Source: Gemmatimonadota bacterium
Lineage (GTDB): Bacteria > Gemmatimonadota > Gemmatimonadetes > Gemmatimonadales > GWC2-71-9
Reading direction: 5' to 3'
Length of the DNA: 64,000 nt
Assembly: GCA_009692185.1 (NCBI GenBank)
Contig: SHZT01000002.1
Location: 221,455 to 285,454, forward strand
The translations under genes were made by a program, and so were the position numbers. Shown here one piece after another: positions 35,890-42,952 of this stretch. The first letter of the stretch is position 1. The number at the start of each line of letters is the position of its first letter. Under the pieces are notes generated by a model. That model saw nothing but the letters and a program-made list of their open reading frames with translations, was not told the DNA's origin and searched no databases.

Positions 35890-36098
35890 CCGAAGGCCCG
35901 TCCCAGCCCGTCGACGAGAATCAGCGACCAAGCCCAGTCAATGAGCCCGATGACCACGCCGAACACCAGGACGAAGATGATGATGACCGTCGTCGACTTG
36001 CGCAGGTCGTCGAAGGTCGGCCAGCTGACCTTGCGGACCTCGGCCTGGACTTCCCGCAGATACGCCACGGTTCTCCCGGGCCACGTCACGACGTTCAT
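35886..36098 (-). CDS. secE: Protein translocase subunit SecE
   Basis: 70 aa, the single-spanning type. The amphipathic helix YLREVQAEVRKVSWPTFDDLRKSTTV is followed by one membrane segment (IIIFVLVFGVVIGLIDWAWSLI). It clamps SecY in the inner membrane. It lies between rpmG (2 nt upstream) and nusG (4-nt overlap). Confidence 0.97.
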   Translation of the reverse strand: MNVVTWPGRTVAYLREVQAEVRKVSWPTFDDLRKSTTVIIIFVLVFGVVIGLIDWAWSLILVDGLGRAFG

Positions 36099-36100
36099 GC

Positions 36101-36253
36101 CTACTTCGACTCCTTATGCAGCTTGTGGTGCCCGCACCGGGGGCAGAACTTCTTCCACTCCACCCGCTCCGGGTGTTTCCGCTTGTTCTTGGTCGTGACG
36201 TAGTTCCGCTCTTTGCACTCGGTGCATTCCAGAATGATGTTCTCGCGCGGCAT
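36101..36253 (-). CDS. rpmG: 50S ribosomal protein L33, zinc-binding
   Basis: 50 aa, [20 protein letters not shown] at the start and [14 protein letters not shown] at the end. Cys10, Cys13, Cys37 and Cys40 make the zinc-ribbon (C+) form. SD GGAG lies 4 nt before the ATG. It sits between the tRNA cluster and secE, where enterobacteria have tufB. A short gene, easily missed. Confidence 0.96.
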   Translation of the reverse strand: MPRENIILECTECKERNYVTTKNKRKHPERVEWKKFCPRCGHHKLHKESK

Positions 36254-36296
36254 GTGCTCCTCAGCCCTTGTTGCTGTTTCGGTCCTTTTCGATCAG

Positions 36297-36369
<73 letters not shown>

Positions 36370-36370
36370 G

Positions 36371-36443
36371 AGCGGGCGACGGGACTCGAACCCGCGACCC
36401 TCAGCTTGGAAGGCTGACGCTCTACCAACTGAGCTACACCCGC
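36371..36443 (-). tRNA. tRNA-Gly (TCC)
   Basis: Acceptor GCGGGTG/CGCCCGC (one G-T pair), anticodon loop CTTCCAA giving TCC, T-arm GCGGG-TTCGAGT-CCCGT. CCA is not encoded. It is separated from tRNA-Thr(GGT) by a single base, so the two must be processed from one transcript. Confidence 0.97.
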
Positions 36444-36479
36444 GCGATACCGGACTCGTGACCCCTCCGGCGCCTGGCA

Positions 36480-36562
36480 TGGTGGGGGAAGGATTCGAAC
36501 CTTCGTAGGCTGACGCCGGCAGATTTACAGTCTGCTCCCTTTAGCCACTCGGGCACCCCACC
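36480..36562 (-). tRNA. tRNA-Tyr (GTA)
   Basis: 83 nt with a class II long variable arm (CGGCGTCAGCCTACG region). Acceptor GGTGGGG/CCCCACC, anticodon loop CTGTAAA giving GTA, T-arm GAAGG-TTCGAAT-CCTTC. CCA is not encoded beyond the discriminator A. Confidence 0.97.
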
Positions 36563-36592
36563 AGATGACCCGGGCCTGCCCCGCTGAACAGA

Positions 36593-36622
36593 CCACCCCG
36601 CAGATTTGAGTGTGCGGGGTGG
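36593..36622. other. Perfect hairpin between tRNA-Thr(TGT) and tRNA-Tyr
   Basis: CCACCCCGCA and TGCGGGGTGG, 10-bp perfect arms with a 10-nt loop, in the 99-nt spacer between two tRNAs. No T-run on either strand. It is likely a processing or folding element of the tRNA precursor; the exact role is unknown. Confidence 0.55.
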
Positions 36623-36661
36623 CTGGAAATGCGAGACAGGTTCTATGTTTTCTTCTCTTAA

Positions 36662-36736
36662 TGGAGCTGACGAAGGGAATCGAACCCTTAGCCTGCTGAT
36701 TACAAATCAGCTGCTCTACCGTTGAGCTACGTCAGC
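36662..36736 (-). tRNA. tRNA-Thr (TGT), CCA encoded
   Basis: Acceptor GCTGACG/CGTCAGC, D-arm with AACGGTA, anticodon loop TTTGTAA giving TGT, T-arm AAGGG-TTCGATT-CCCTT. It ends T then CCA, so this is the only tRNA of the four with a genomic CCA. First gene of the cluster. Confidence 0.97.
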
Positions 36737-36764
36737 GCGTTAGTCGTTCTTTTTCGAGCCTTAT

Positions 36765-36793
36765 ACGGTAAGCAGACATAACAGGAGAGTCAA
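36765..36793 (-). promoter_or_regulatory. Candidate promoter of the tRNA-rpmG-secE-nusG-rpl-rpoBC cluster
   Basis: Minus strand: -35 TTGACT (36788-36793), 17-bp spacer, -10 TACCGT (36765-36770). A TATAAG overlaps the -10 by one base (36760-36765) but would need a 22-bp spacer. Predicted start is about 20 nt before tRNA-Thr(TGT). Confidence 0.6.
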
Positions 36794-36829
36794 CCCAAGG
36801 TCCGGGGCCAACTTCCGACGGGCGGAGGG

Positions 36830-38254
36830 TCAGGCGTCTCGCTTCTTCCAGCGGGGGCCGGCAGGGGTGTCTTCGAGCTCGATTCCCCGGGCGGCAATCT
36901 CCCCCCGAATCGCATCGGCCGCGGCGTAATCCCCGGCCTTCCGGGCCTGCTGGCGCGCCGCGATCCGCTCCGCCACCCAGGCCGCCAGGTCGGCCGCCAC
37001 GGCAGCCTTCCTCGGTGTCACGTCCAGCACGTCCATCGTCCGGTCAAAGACCTTGAGCCAGCCCGCCGCCTTTTCCGGACCGGCCCCGGCGTCCAGCTCC
37101 CGGTTGACGTTCGTCACGAATGAGAACACCGCCGCCATGGCTTCCGGAGCATTGAGGTCGTCGTCCATGGCAGCGCGGAACTGGGTCTCGAGCTCGTTTC
37201 CGGCCGACAGGTCCGCCTTGGCCGTCCTCGCCGCCAGGACCAGCCGGTCACGAAACTCGCCCAGGCGGGTGACGCTCCCCTGCGCCGCCCGCAGTCCCGC
37301 GTCGCTGAAGCTCAGCTGCTGCCGGTAGTGCGTCAGGAACACCAGCCGCCGGAACGCCGCCGGATCCAGCCCTTCTTCCCGCAGGTCCCGGGCCGTGAGG
37401 AAGTTGCCGAACCGCTTGGACATCTTGGTACCTTCGACGGTCAGGAATTCGCCATGCATCCAGTGCCTGGCAAACGTCCGGCCGGTCGCACCCTCGGACT
37501 GGGCGATCTCGTTCTCGTGGTGGGGGAAGATGAGGTCCACCCCGCCGGCGTGAATGTCCAGCGTCTCAATGCCGAACCGGCTCCGGATTTCCGTCAGCGC
37601 CATGGCCGAGCACTCGAGGTGCCACCCCGGCCGGCCGCGACCGAACGGCGTGTCCCACGCGGCGCCGACCTTCTCGTCCTCCGGCACGGCAGCCTTCCAC
37701 AACGCGAAGTCCTGGACATTGTCCTTCGCGTACTCATCGCTGGCTACACGGGCCCCGGCCTTGAGCTCGCGCTTGTCGAGCTGGGACAGGCGGCCGTACG
37801 TGTCGAACTTCCCAACCGCGTAGTAGACCGAGCCGTCCTCGCTCCGATACGCGATCCTGCAATCGAGCAACTGCTGGACCAGTTCCACCATGGGGCCGAT
37901 GTAGGCAGTGGCCCGGGTGTACACGTGCGCCGGCTTGATCCGCAGATAGTCCCGGTCTTCGAAGAAGGCTTGGGTGAACGGCTCGGTGTGCTTGGTCAGG
38001 ACGACGCCGGCCTTCGCCGCCGCCTGAATAGTGCGGTCGTCTACGTCCGTCAGGTTCATGATCTGAAAGACGTCGTACCCCGAGTACTCGAGATACCGGC
38101 GGAGCAGGTCCTCGAAGAGGAACGTCCGGAAATTGCCGATGTGCGCGAAGTTCCACACCGTGGGACCGCACGTGTACAGCGTGACCCTCGGAGGCGCAAG
38201 CGGTTCGAAGGGATCGACCCGGCGGGTGAGCGTGTTGTAGAGACGCAGGCTCAT
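36830..38254 (-). CDS. cysS: Cysteinyl-tRNA synthetase
   Basis: 474 aa. Class I synthetase charging tRNA-Cys. Zinc ligand Cys29 lies in LYTCGPTVWN, the HIGH-type motif is HIGN at 38-41, and further zinc ligands are in WHLECSAM and FPHHENEIAQSE. KMSK is at 277-280. The start at MSLRLYNT is chosen over a TTG three codons earlier. No T-box or other leader is visible. It is transcribed on the same strand as the upstream ABC genes, 33 nt downstream of them. Confidence 0.97.
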   Translation of the reverse strand: MSLRLYNTLTRRVDPFEPLAPPRVTLYTCGPTVWNFAHIGNFRTFLFEDLLRRYLEYSGYDVFQIMNLTDVDDRTIQAAAKAGVVLTKHTEPFTQAFFEDRDYLRIKPAHVYTRATAYIGPMVELVQQLLDCRIAYRSEDGSVYYAVGKFDTYGRLSQLDKRELKAGARVASDEYAKDNVQDFALWKAAVPEDEKVGAAWDTPFGRGRPGWHLECSAMALTEIRSRFGIETLDIHAGGVDLIFPHHENEIAQSEGATGRTFARHWMHGEFLTVEGTKMSKRFGNFLTARDLREEGLDPAAFRRLVFLTHYRQQLSFSDAGLRAAQGSVTRLGEFRDRLVLAARTAKADLSAGNELETQFRAAMDDDLNAPEAMAAVFSFVTNVNRELDAGAGPEKAAGWLKVFDRTMDVLDVTPRKAAVAADLAAWVAERIAARQQARKAGDYAAADAIRGEIAARGIELEDTPAGPRWKKRDA

Positions 38255-38287
38255 GGAGCCCAAGATCGTCAGGGCCCGGAGGCCGCG

Positions 38288-39214
38288 TCAACGGAACCCG
38301 GCCCCGGCGCACACCGGGTCCTTCTGCGCGGCCGTCACCAGAATGTCTTCAAGCCGGCGGTAGCGAACACGGGATGCCGCCACCGCAATGCGCTGCGACC
38401 GGCACTCGGCCATGACCTGCTCCATGCCCAGCCCACCGACCAGCGGTAACGCGACGCCCTCGCCGGTCCGGCTCGCCCCGGGAAACCGCTGCAGCAGCCA
38501 TGCGGCGCTGGACAGCGACCCACCATTGAGCGAAAGCTCGGCGACGCGCTCCGAAAGCAGCGTTGCCATCGCAACATCTGCCGCGACGCGGCCCCGCCAC
38601 AACACCACCGCCCGGGTTGCCAGTTGCTCGACCGTGGACAGGTCATGTGACGCCAGCAGGACCAGCCGGCCCCCTCCGGCGAGGCGCTGGATTCTTCCCC
38701 GTAGCGAACGCGCGACCAGGGGATCCATGCCGCCCAGGGTCTCGTCAAGGAGGACGATGTTCCGCGCACACAGGGCGGCGGCGGCCAACCCCAGCCGCTG
38801 GGCCATGCCCCGGGAATAGGTCGCAATGCGCCGCGCCCCGAACTCGGCGAGGTCCCCCAGCTCCACGGCTTCACGAACGAGGTCCACCCGTTCCGCAGGC
38901 GAGCGCGCCCGATGACTCGCGAGATAGTTGAGCCATTCGAGGCCGCTGAGCTCCACGGGAGCGAGTGGCGGATCAGCCGCGAGCCCAACCATGAGCCGCG
39001 CTTCCCGTTTGCCGGCCCGGTGACCGCCGACGAGCATGTTGCCGGCACTGAGGGTCAGGTCTCCCGCGATCAGCCGAAAGAGTGTCGTCTTCCCCGCCCC
39101 GTTTGGGCCGACAACACCGACGATCTCTCCCGCGTCCGCGTTGAGCGTGACGCCCGCCAGCGCGACCCGAGGGCCAAAGGACCGGGCCGCCGAGTCACAG
39201 GCGAGGAGGGTCAC
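38288..39214 (-). CDS. ABC transporter ATP-binding protein
   Basis: 308 aa. Walker A GPNGAGKTT at 36-44, signature YSRGMAQRL at 133-141, Walker B with LLDE at 155-158, and the switch His at 190 (LLASHDL). The order and the Y-S-R-G-M signature are those of ABC-2 type exporters. The C-terminal about 90 residues are a divergent accessory domain. The GTG start overlaps the stop of the membrane gene (GTGA). Because that partner is frameshifted, this ATPase may lack a functional permease. Substrate unknown. Confidence 0.9.
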   Translation of the reverse strand: MTLLACDSAARSFGPRVALAGVTLNADAGEIVGVVGPNGAGKTTLFRLIAGDLTLSAGNMLVGGHRAGKREARLMVGLAADPPLAPVELSGLEWLNYLASHRARSPAERVDLVREAVELGDLAEFGARRIATYSRGMAQRLGLAAAALCARNIVLLDETLGGMDPLVARSLRGRIQRLAGGGRLVLLASHDLSTVEQLATRAVVLWRGRVAADVAMATLLSERVAELSLNGGSLSSAAWLLQRFPGASRTGEGVALPLVGGLGMEQVMAECRSQRIAVAASRVRYRRLEDILVTAAQKDPVCAGAGFR

Positions 39215-39938
39215 GCGGACTCATTCCGGCCACCGGTTTCCGGAAACCGCTCGATGGCCCACGCCGCGGCCCATAGCCCCGCAACGAGCCACGCCGCGAG
39301 CAACCACCCATCTCCGCGAGCGGGACCGTCCAGAAGCCAGCGACTGGCCCGCCACGGCAAGGGGAGCGCATTCCAGAGAAATACAGCCGGCGTGCGAACC
39401 AGCGGCCATGACGACAGGAGCGCTCCGCCTTGAAAGGGCCGCACGTCGCCCAGCAGGGCCGCGAGGAACCCAAGGGCCGCGGCCCCCGATGCACCAACCG
39501 CGGGAGCCAGGGCCATAGTGAGGGTTCCTACGACCGCCGCGAACAGGAGCGCGACGAGGAGCGGGGCCGCCACCCGAGTGTCTTCCCCTGGAATCGCCAG
39601 GCAGACCAGTAGAAGGAGAGGACCAACCAACATCACCAGCCCGAGGAGGCGGCCAATCGGTGGGACCAGGCTCGATGCGGCCGCGCACCGGGCCGCCCCC
39701 AAGGCGCCCCCAAGGCGCCCCCCCGGGCGAGCAACCGGGAGCCCGCGACGGCGCCGAGCGTGCCGGCGACGAGGAGTAACGACCGTTGGTCACCCGCTGG
39801 AGATGCTCCGCCGTCCTGGCTGAGCATGACCAGCACCAGGCCCGCCGCCAGCAACAGCACGAGGCGCGGCGACCGGTGCCGGGTAACCAGTTGAATGGCC
39901 AGGATGGCTTCGGCCTTGAGAACGGGCGCGATGTTCAT
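39211..39938 (-). pseudogene. ABC-2 type permease frameshifted by an 11-bp tandem duplication
   Basis: The reading frame opens at ATG 39938 (MNIAPVLKAEAILAI) with hydrophobic segments up to LLARGGALGA, then leaves frame. The rest of the membrane protein, with segments such as LLGLVMLVGPLLLLVCLA and PLLVALLFAAVVGTLTMALA, continues in another frame to the stop at 39211. The break coincides with two tandem copies of CCCCCAAGGCG (39696-39717). Removing one copy gives one continuous frame of 238 residues joining ALGA to ARCAAASS. This could be real inactivation, a reversible slippage switch, or a sequencing error in a C-rich tract. About six membrane segments in the joined product. Confidence 0.8.
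39696..39717 (-). repeat. 11-bp tandem duplication at the permease frameshift
   Basis: Units CCCCCAAGGCG at 39696-39706 and 39707-39717, followed by a seven-C run (39718-39724). One copy restores the frame; two copies break it. Confidence 0.9.
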
Positions 39939-39977
39939 GACGGGAAGAAACTAGGAGTGGAGGGAGGTCAGAACGGC

Positions 39978-40012
39978 ATCAAATCATTGCGGGGCGGATC
40001 AATTCATTGCGG
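39978..40012. promoter_or_regulatory. Direct repeats upstream of the ABC genes
   Basis: ATCAAATCATTGCGG (39978-39992) and ATCAATTCATTGCGG (39998-40012), 14 of 15 identical and 20 bp apart (two helical turns). They lie 40-75 nt upstream of the permease ATG, where an operator would be expected. This is the AT-richest part of the region. No regulator gene adjoins. Confidence 0.4.
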
Positions 40013-40032
40013 ACCGGAAGACCGGCGGCGGG

Positions 40033-41154
40033 CTACTCCGGCGTCATCGCCACCGCGCGGCGGGTACCAGTCGTACCGACGAGCACCGCCGATTCGAAAA
40101 CGCGCGGGTCATCATCTCCGTAGATGTACGTCAGCAGGACATGCCGAACCACGACGAGCACGCAGGCCAGGAGGGGCACGGCGACCAGGATGCCGAGGAC
40201 GCCGAGCAGCGCGCCGGCCATCAGGATCGAGAGAATGGTGAGGAGCGGCGGAACGCTGAGCCGCCGTTCGAAGATGAGCGGTTGAACGACGTTGGATCCT
40301 ACCAGGTGCACGCCAATACCGAGGGCCGTTACCGCGATCGCGTAGCTCCACCCGCCGATCGTCAGGATGAACAGCGCGGGCAGGACCGTCGAGACGAGCG
40401 TGCCGAAAAACGGCACGATACCTACGATCCCGGTGAACACGCCGAACGCCAGCCAGTATGGCACCCGCAGCAGCAGGAGTCCGATGGCCGTGAGGATGGA
40501 CAGGACGAGCATGGAGAGCAGCTGGGCCCAGATCCAGGCGCGCATGGTCTCCCCCAGGTCAGCCTGCACCGCGCGGACGATATGGCGCACGCGGGGCGGG
40601 AAAATCGCGATCAGCCCGTCGCGGTACACGCTGCTGTCACGCGCGAAGTACAGCGCCATGGCTAGCACGGCGATCGACTCGATGGCGATGGCCGTTCCTG
40701 CCCGCAGGTAGGGGAGCAGGGACTGCTGCACGAACTGGGACGCGCCGCTCAACAGGGATTCCAGGAGGCCCCCGCCCTCCGGCCCCAGCGCTCCCTCGAG
40801 GAGAGGGTATTTCTGGGCGAGCCGCAGGAGCTGCGATTCGAGGTGCTGGGCATTCTCCGGCAACGCCGCGAGGAAGTCCTGCGTCTGCGCGACGACGGCG
40901 GGAACGATCAGCCAGCCGATGCCGACGATGCCGACGAGCGTGATGATGACGGCGAGCGTGAGGGCGAGCGAGCGGCGGAGCCTGGTACGACGAACCAGGT
41001 CGTCGGTGAAAGCGGAGAAATAGACCCCGAGCAGGATCGAGATAAACAGCAGGATGAGGATTGACGCGACCCGACTCAGGAACAGCAGGACCAACGCGGC
41101 AACGAAGAGCGAGGTGAGCGTGGCCCCAAGTCGCCGTGCGGTCTGGTCTGGCAT
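40033..41154 (-). CDS. AI-2E family transporter
   Basis: 373 aa membrane protein. The family pattern is clear: an N-terminal pair of membrane helices (LFVAALVLLFLSRVASILILLFISILLGVYFSA), a periplasmic helical segment with coiled character, then the conserved LLRVPYWLAFGVFTGIVGIVPFFGT and GVHLVGSNVVQPLIFERRLSVPPLLTILSILMAGALLGVLGILVAVPL. Members export AI-2 or act in ion homeostasis; the substrate here is unknown. The start overlaps the pspA stop by 1 nt, so it may be an effector of the envelope-stress cluster. Confidence 0.9.
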   Translation of the reverse strand: MPDQTARRLGATLTSLFVAALVLLFLSRVASILILLFISILLGVYFSAFTDDLVRRTRLRRSLALTLAVIITLVGIVGIGWLIVPAVVAQTQDFLAALPENAQHLESQLLRLAQKYPLLEGALGPEGGGLLESLLSGASQFVQQSLLPYLRAGTAIAIESIAVLAMALYFARDSSVYRDGLIAIFPPRVRHIVRAVQADLGETMRAWIWAQLLSMLVLSILTAIGLLLLRVPYWLAFGVFTGIVGIVPFFGTLVSTVLPALFILTIGGWSYAIAVTALGIGVHLVGSNVVQPLIFERRLSVPPLLTILSILMAGALLGVLGILVAVPLLACVLVVVRHVLLTYIYGDDDPRVFESAVLVGTTGTRRAVAMTPE

Positions 41155-41939
41155 CAGGTTTCCTTCACCTCTTCGTCATCTTCCCCGTCCTCGACCAATT
41201 CGGCTTCAGCAGCGTCCTTGGACTGGCCGGGGGCAATCTGTTTCTGCGCCGCGGGCTGGCCGGGACCAAGCGCGCCCATCTTCTGCTTCAGCGCGAGGAG
41301 CTGCTGGTCCACCCCACCCGTGTGTTCCAGGGCCTGGAATTGCTTGGCCAGCGTGTCGCCGGACAGGTCTTCGTGGATTTCGGCCGATGCCAGCGCCTTG
41401 CGCTCGCGGTCCTCGATTTTCTCGGCCATGCGCTCGAAGCTCTCCAGGGCGCTCTTGTCGCCGATCGACGACATGGTCTCCTGGATACGCTGCTGCGCTT
41501 CCGCCCGGCGATGCCGCGCGACGAGCACCGTCTTCCGCCGCTTGGCCTCTTCGATCTTGTCGTTCAGCTGGCGGAGCGCGCCTTTCAGCGCCTCGTTCTC
41601 CGCGCGCTGCTTGACCCACGTTTCGTGCAGCTGCTGGGCGCCGGTCAGGTGCTCGTTGTAGCGCACCAGGGCCTGCTTCGCGAGGTCGTCCCGGTTTTCC
41701 TGCACGGCCAGCATCGCCCGCCGCTCCCAGTCCTCCGCCTGCTTCTTCTCCTTCTCGGCGTCGGCCTGGAGCTTCTTCTCGTCGGCGATAGCGGACGCCA
41801 CCTCCTGTTTTGCCTTGGCCAGCTGAGTCCGCATGTCGGTGATCAGCTGGTTCAGCATCTTTTCCGGGTTCTCCGCCTTGGAGATCAGGTCGTTGAGATT
41901 CGACTTGATCAGGGTCGAGAGACGGTCAAGTATGCCCAT
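41154..41939 (-). CDS. pspA: PspA/IM30 family membrane-stress protein
   Basis: 261 aa. It begins MGILDRLSTLIKSNLNDLISKAENPEKMLNQLI, the family's membrane-binding amphipathic helix. Residues about 25-190 are one long coiled coil rich in Lys/Glu/Ala. The last 40 residues are Gln/acidic (GQSKDAAEAELVEDGEDDEEVKET), an extension over E. coli PspA (222 aa). PspA oligomers stabilise the inner membrane. It lies directly after three small PspB-like genes and before an AI-2E transporter. Confidence 0.93.
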   Translation of the reverse strand: MGILDRLSTLIKSNLNDLISKAENPEKMLNQLITDMRTQLAKAKQEVASAIADEKKLQADAEKEKKQAEDWERRAMLAVQENRDDLAKQALVRYNEHLTGAQQLHETWVKQRAENEALKGALRQLNDKIEEAKRRKTVLVARHRRAEAQQRIQETMSSIGDKSALESFERMAEKIEDRERKALASAEIHEDLSGDTLAKQFQALEHTGGVDQQLLALKQKMGALGPGQPAAQKQIAPGQSKDAAEAELVEDGEDDEEVKET

Positions 41940-41981
41940 GGCCGGGTTCCGCTCCTGCAGTAGATGTCGTGAGCCCCGGGA

Positions 41982-42242
41982 TCAGACCCGGGGCGGCAGC
42001 TGCTCACGCCGGCGGACGTCCGCAAGCGCTCGTTCGGTAAAGTCCACCCGCTCCGCCAGTTCGGTAACGTTCTCCCGAAGCGCGTTCAACTCCTCGACCA
42101 ACTGGTCTACCGTCTGGTCCGACACGGCGCCCTTCACCGGGACGCCGTTCGCGTGCCGGATGGCTTCGGCCGCGGCCGTGGCCAGTGGCGACTGGAAGAA
42201 CCAGTAGGCGATGATGATCAACGTTAAACCTAAAAAGAACAT
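41982..42242 (-). CDS. PspB-like small membrane coiled-coil protein 3
   Basis: 86 aa. The ATG at 42242 has GGAG five to six bases upstream; a GTG 19 codons earlier gives a basic, unlikely leader. One N-terminal membrane helix (FFLGLTLIIIAYWFF), then a predicted coiled coil ending VTELAERVDFTERALADVRRRE. The tail motif ERxDFTERxLAxxR is shared with the next two genes and resembles the PspB C-terminus (MRERIQALESIL). It lies 42 nt before pspA, so the pair is probably cotranscribed. Confidence 0.8.
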   Translation of the reverse strand: MFFLGLTLIIIAYWFFQSPLATAAAEAIRHANGVPVKGAVSDQTVDQLVEELNALRENVTELAERVDFTERALADVRRREQLPPRV

Positions 42243-42369
42243 CGCGGCTCCGGACGGCCCGTGTTGTCTAAGATCATTGGGTGTCCCCCGGCGCGCCACC
42301 CAACCCGGCTGCGGGCGGACCGAAGCAGTCCTACGGAGATTCCCACGCGCGTGTTTCGGCCCGAAACGG

Positions 42370-42654
42370 TCAGGAAGCCTGGCCGGGCAGGCGGGGATCC
42401 TCCCGCTGCCGTGCCAGCATGCGCTCGGTGAAATCGACCCGCTCCTGCAACTCCCCTATGTCCCGGCGGAGGCCTTCCACCTCCTCGAGCACCGCGTGGC
42501 TGGCATCGAGTGCCCGTTGCACATCCTCGCTGGGCACCGATGCCGGCCCGCCACCCTGGATCCGGGCGGCAATGGCACGGCCGATGGGTGACATGGCGAG
42601 CGCAAAGGCGGTGCCGCCGCCAAAGATCAGGACAATGGCGAGAATGTCTTCCAT
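42370..42654 (-). CDS. PspB-like small membrane coiled-coil protein 2
   Basis: 94 aa. Membrane helix ILAIVLIFGGGTAFALAM, a loop, then coiled coil LEEVEGLRRDIGELQERVDFTERMLARQRED. It shares the RVDFTER core with the 41982 gene. It begins immediately after the stop of the 42655 gene with no gap. The 127-nt spacer on its 3' side shows no further gene. Confidence 0.8.
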   Translation of the reverse strand: MEDILAIVLIFGGGTAFALAMSPIGRAIAARIQGGGPASVPSEDVQRALDASHAVLEEVEGLRRDIGELQERVDFTERMLARQREDPRLPGQAS

Positions 42655-42903
42655 TTAACGCTCGCCGCCCAGCGCTGGACGCTCACGTTGCTTGGCGAGG
42701 AACCGTTCCGCGAATTCCAGGCGCTCTTCCACGGCTTCGAGCCAGCCCCGCATGTCCTCGAGTTGGTCCTGGGTCGCCACATCCTCGGCCGGGTCGCGGC
42801 GCTGATGCTTTCGCTCCAGGTAGCGCGTGACGATCCAGGCCAGGGAGACGAGCGTGCTCGCCCCGATGGTGAGCGCAAAGAGTATCGCGACTTCTTTAGG
42901 CAT
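42655..42903 (-). CDS. PspB-like small membrane coiled-coil protein 1
   Basis: 82 aa. Membrane helix AILFALTIGASTLVSLAWIVT, then an acidic/basic coiled coil ending LEAVEERLEFAERFLAKQRER, the third version of the shared tail motif. It is closest to PspB in layout: helix, short charged linker, coiled coil. It lies 49 nt after uvrA and adjoins the next paralog. Function by analogy: sensing or anchoring for PspA, not demonstrated. Confidence 0.8.
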   Translation of the reverse strand: MPKEVAILFALTIGASTLVSLAWIVTRYLERKHQRRDPAEDVATQDQLEDMRGWLEAVEERLEFAERFLAKQRERPALGGER

Positions 42904-42952
42904 GGGGTCTCATGGGGTCGCCGGTTCCGTACGCTGAATCTTGAGACTTGTG

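Noticed and set aside
38255-38287. T-box or other tRNA-sensing leader before cysS
   Set aside because: Only 33 nt separate cysS from the ABC gene, too short for a T-box, and no T-box sequence was seen.
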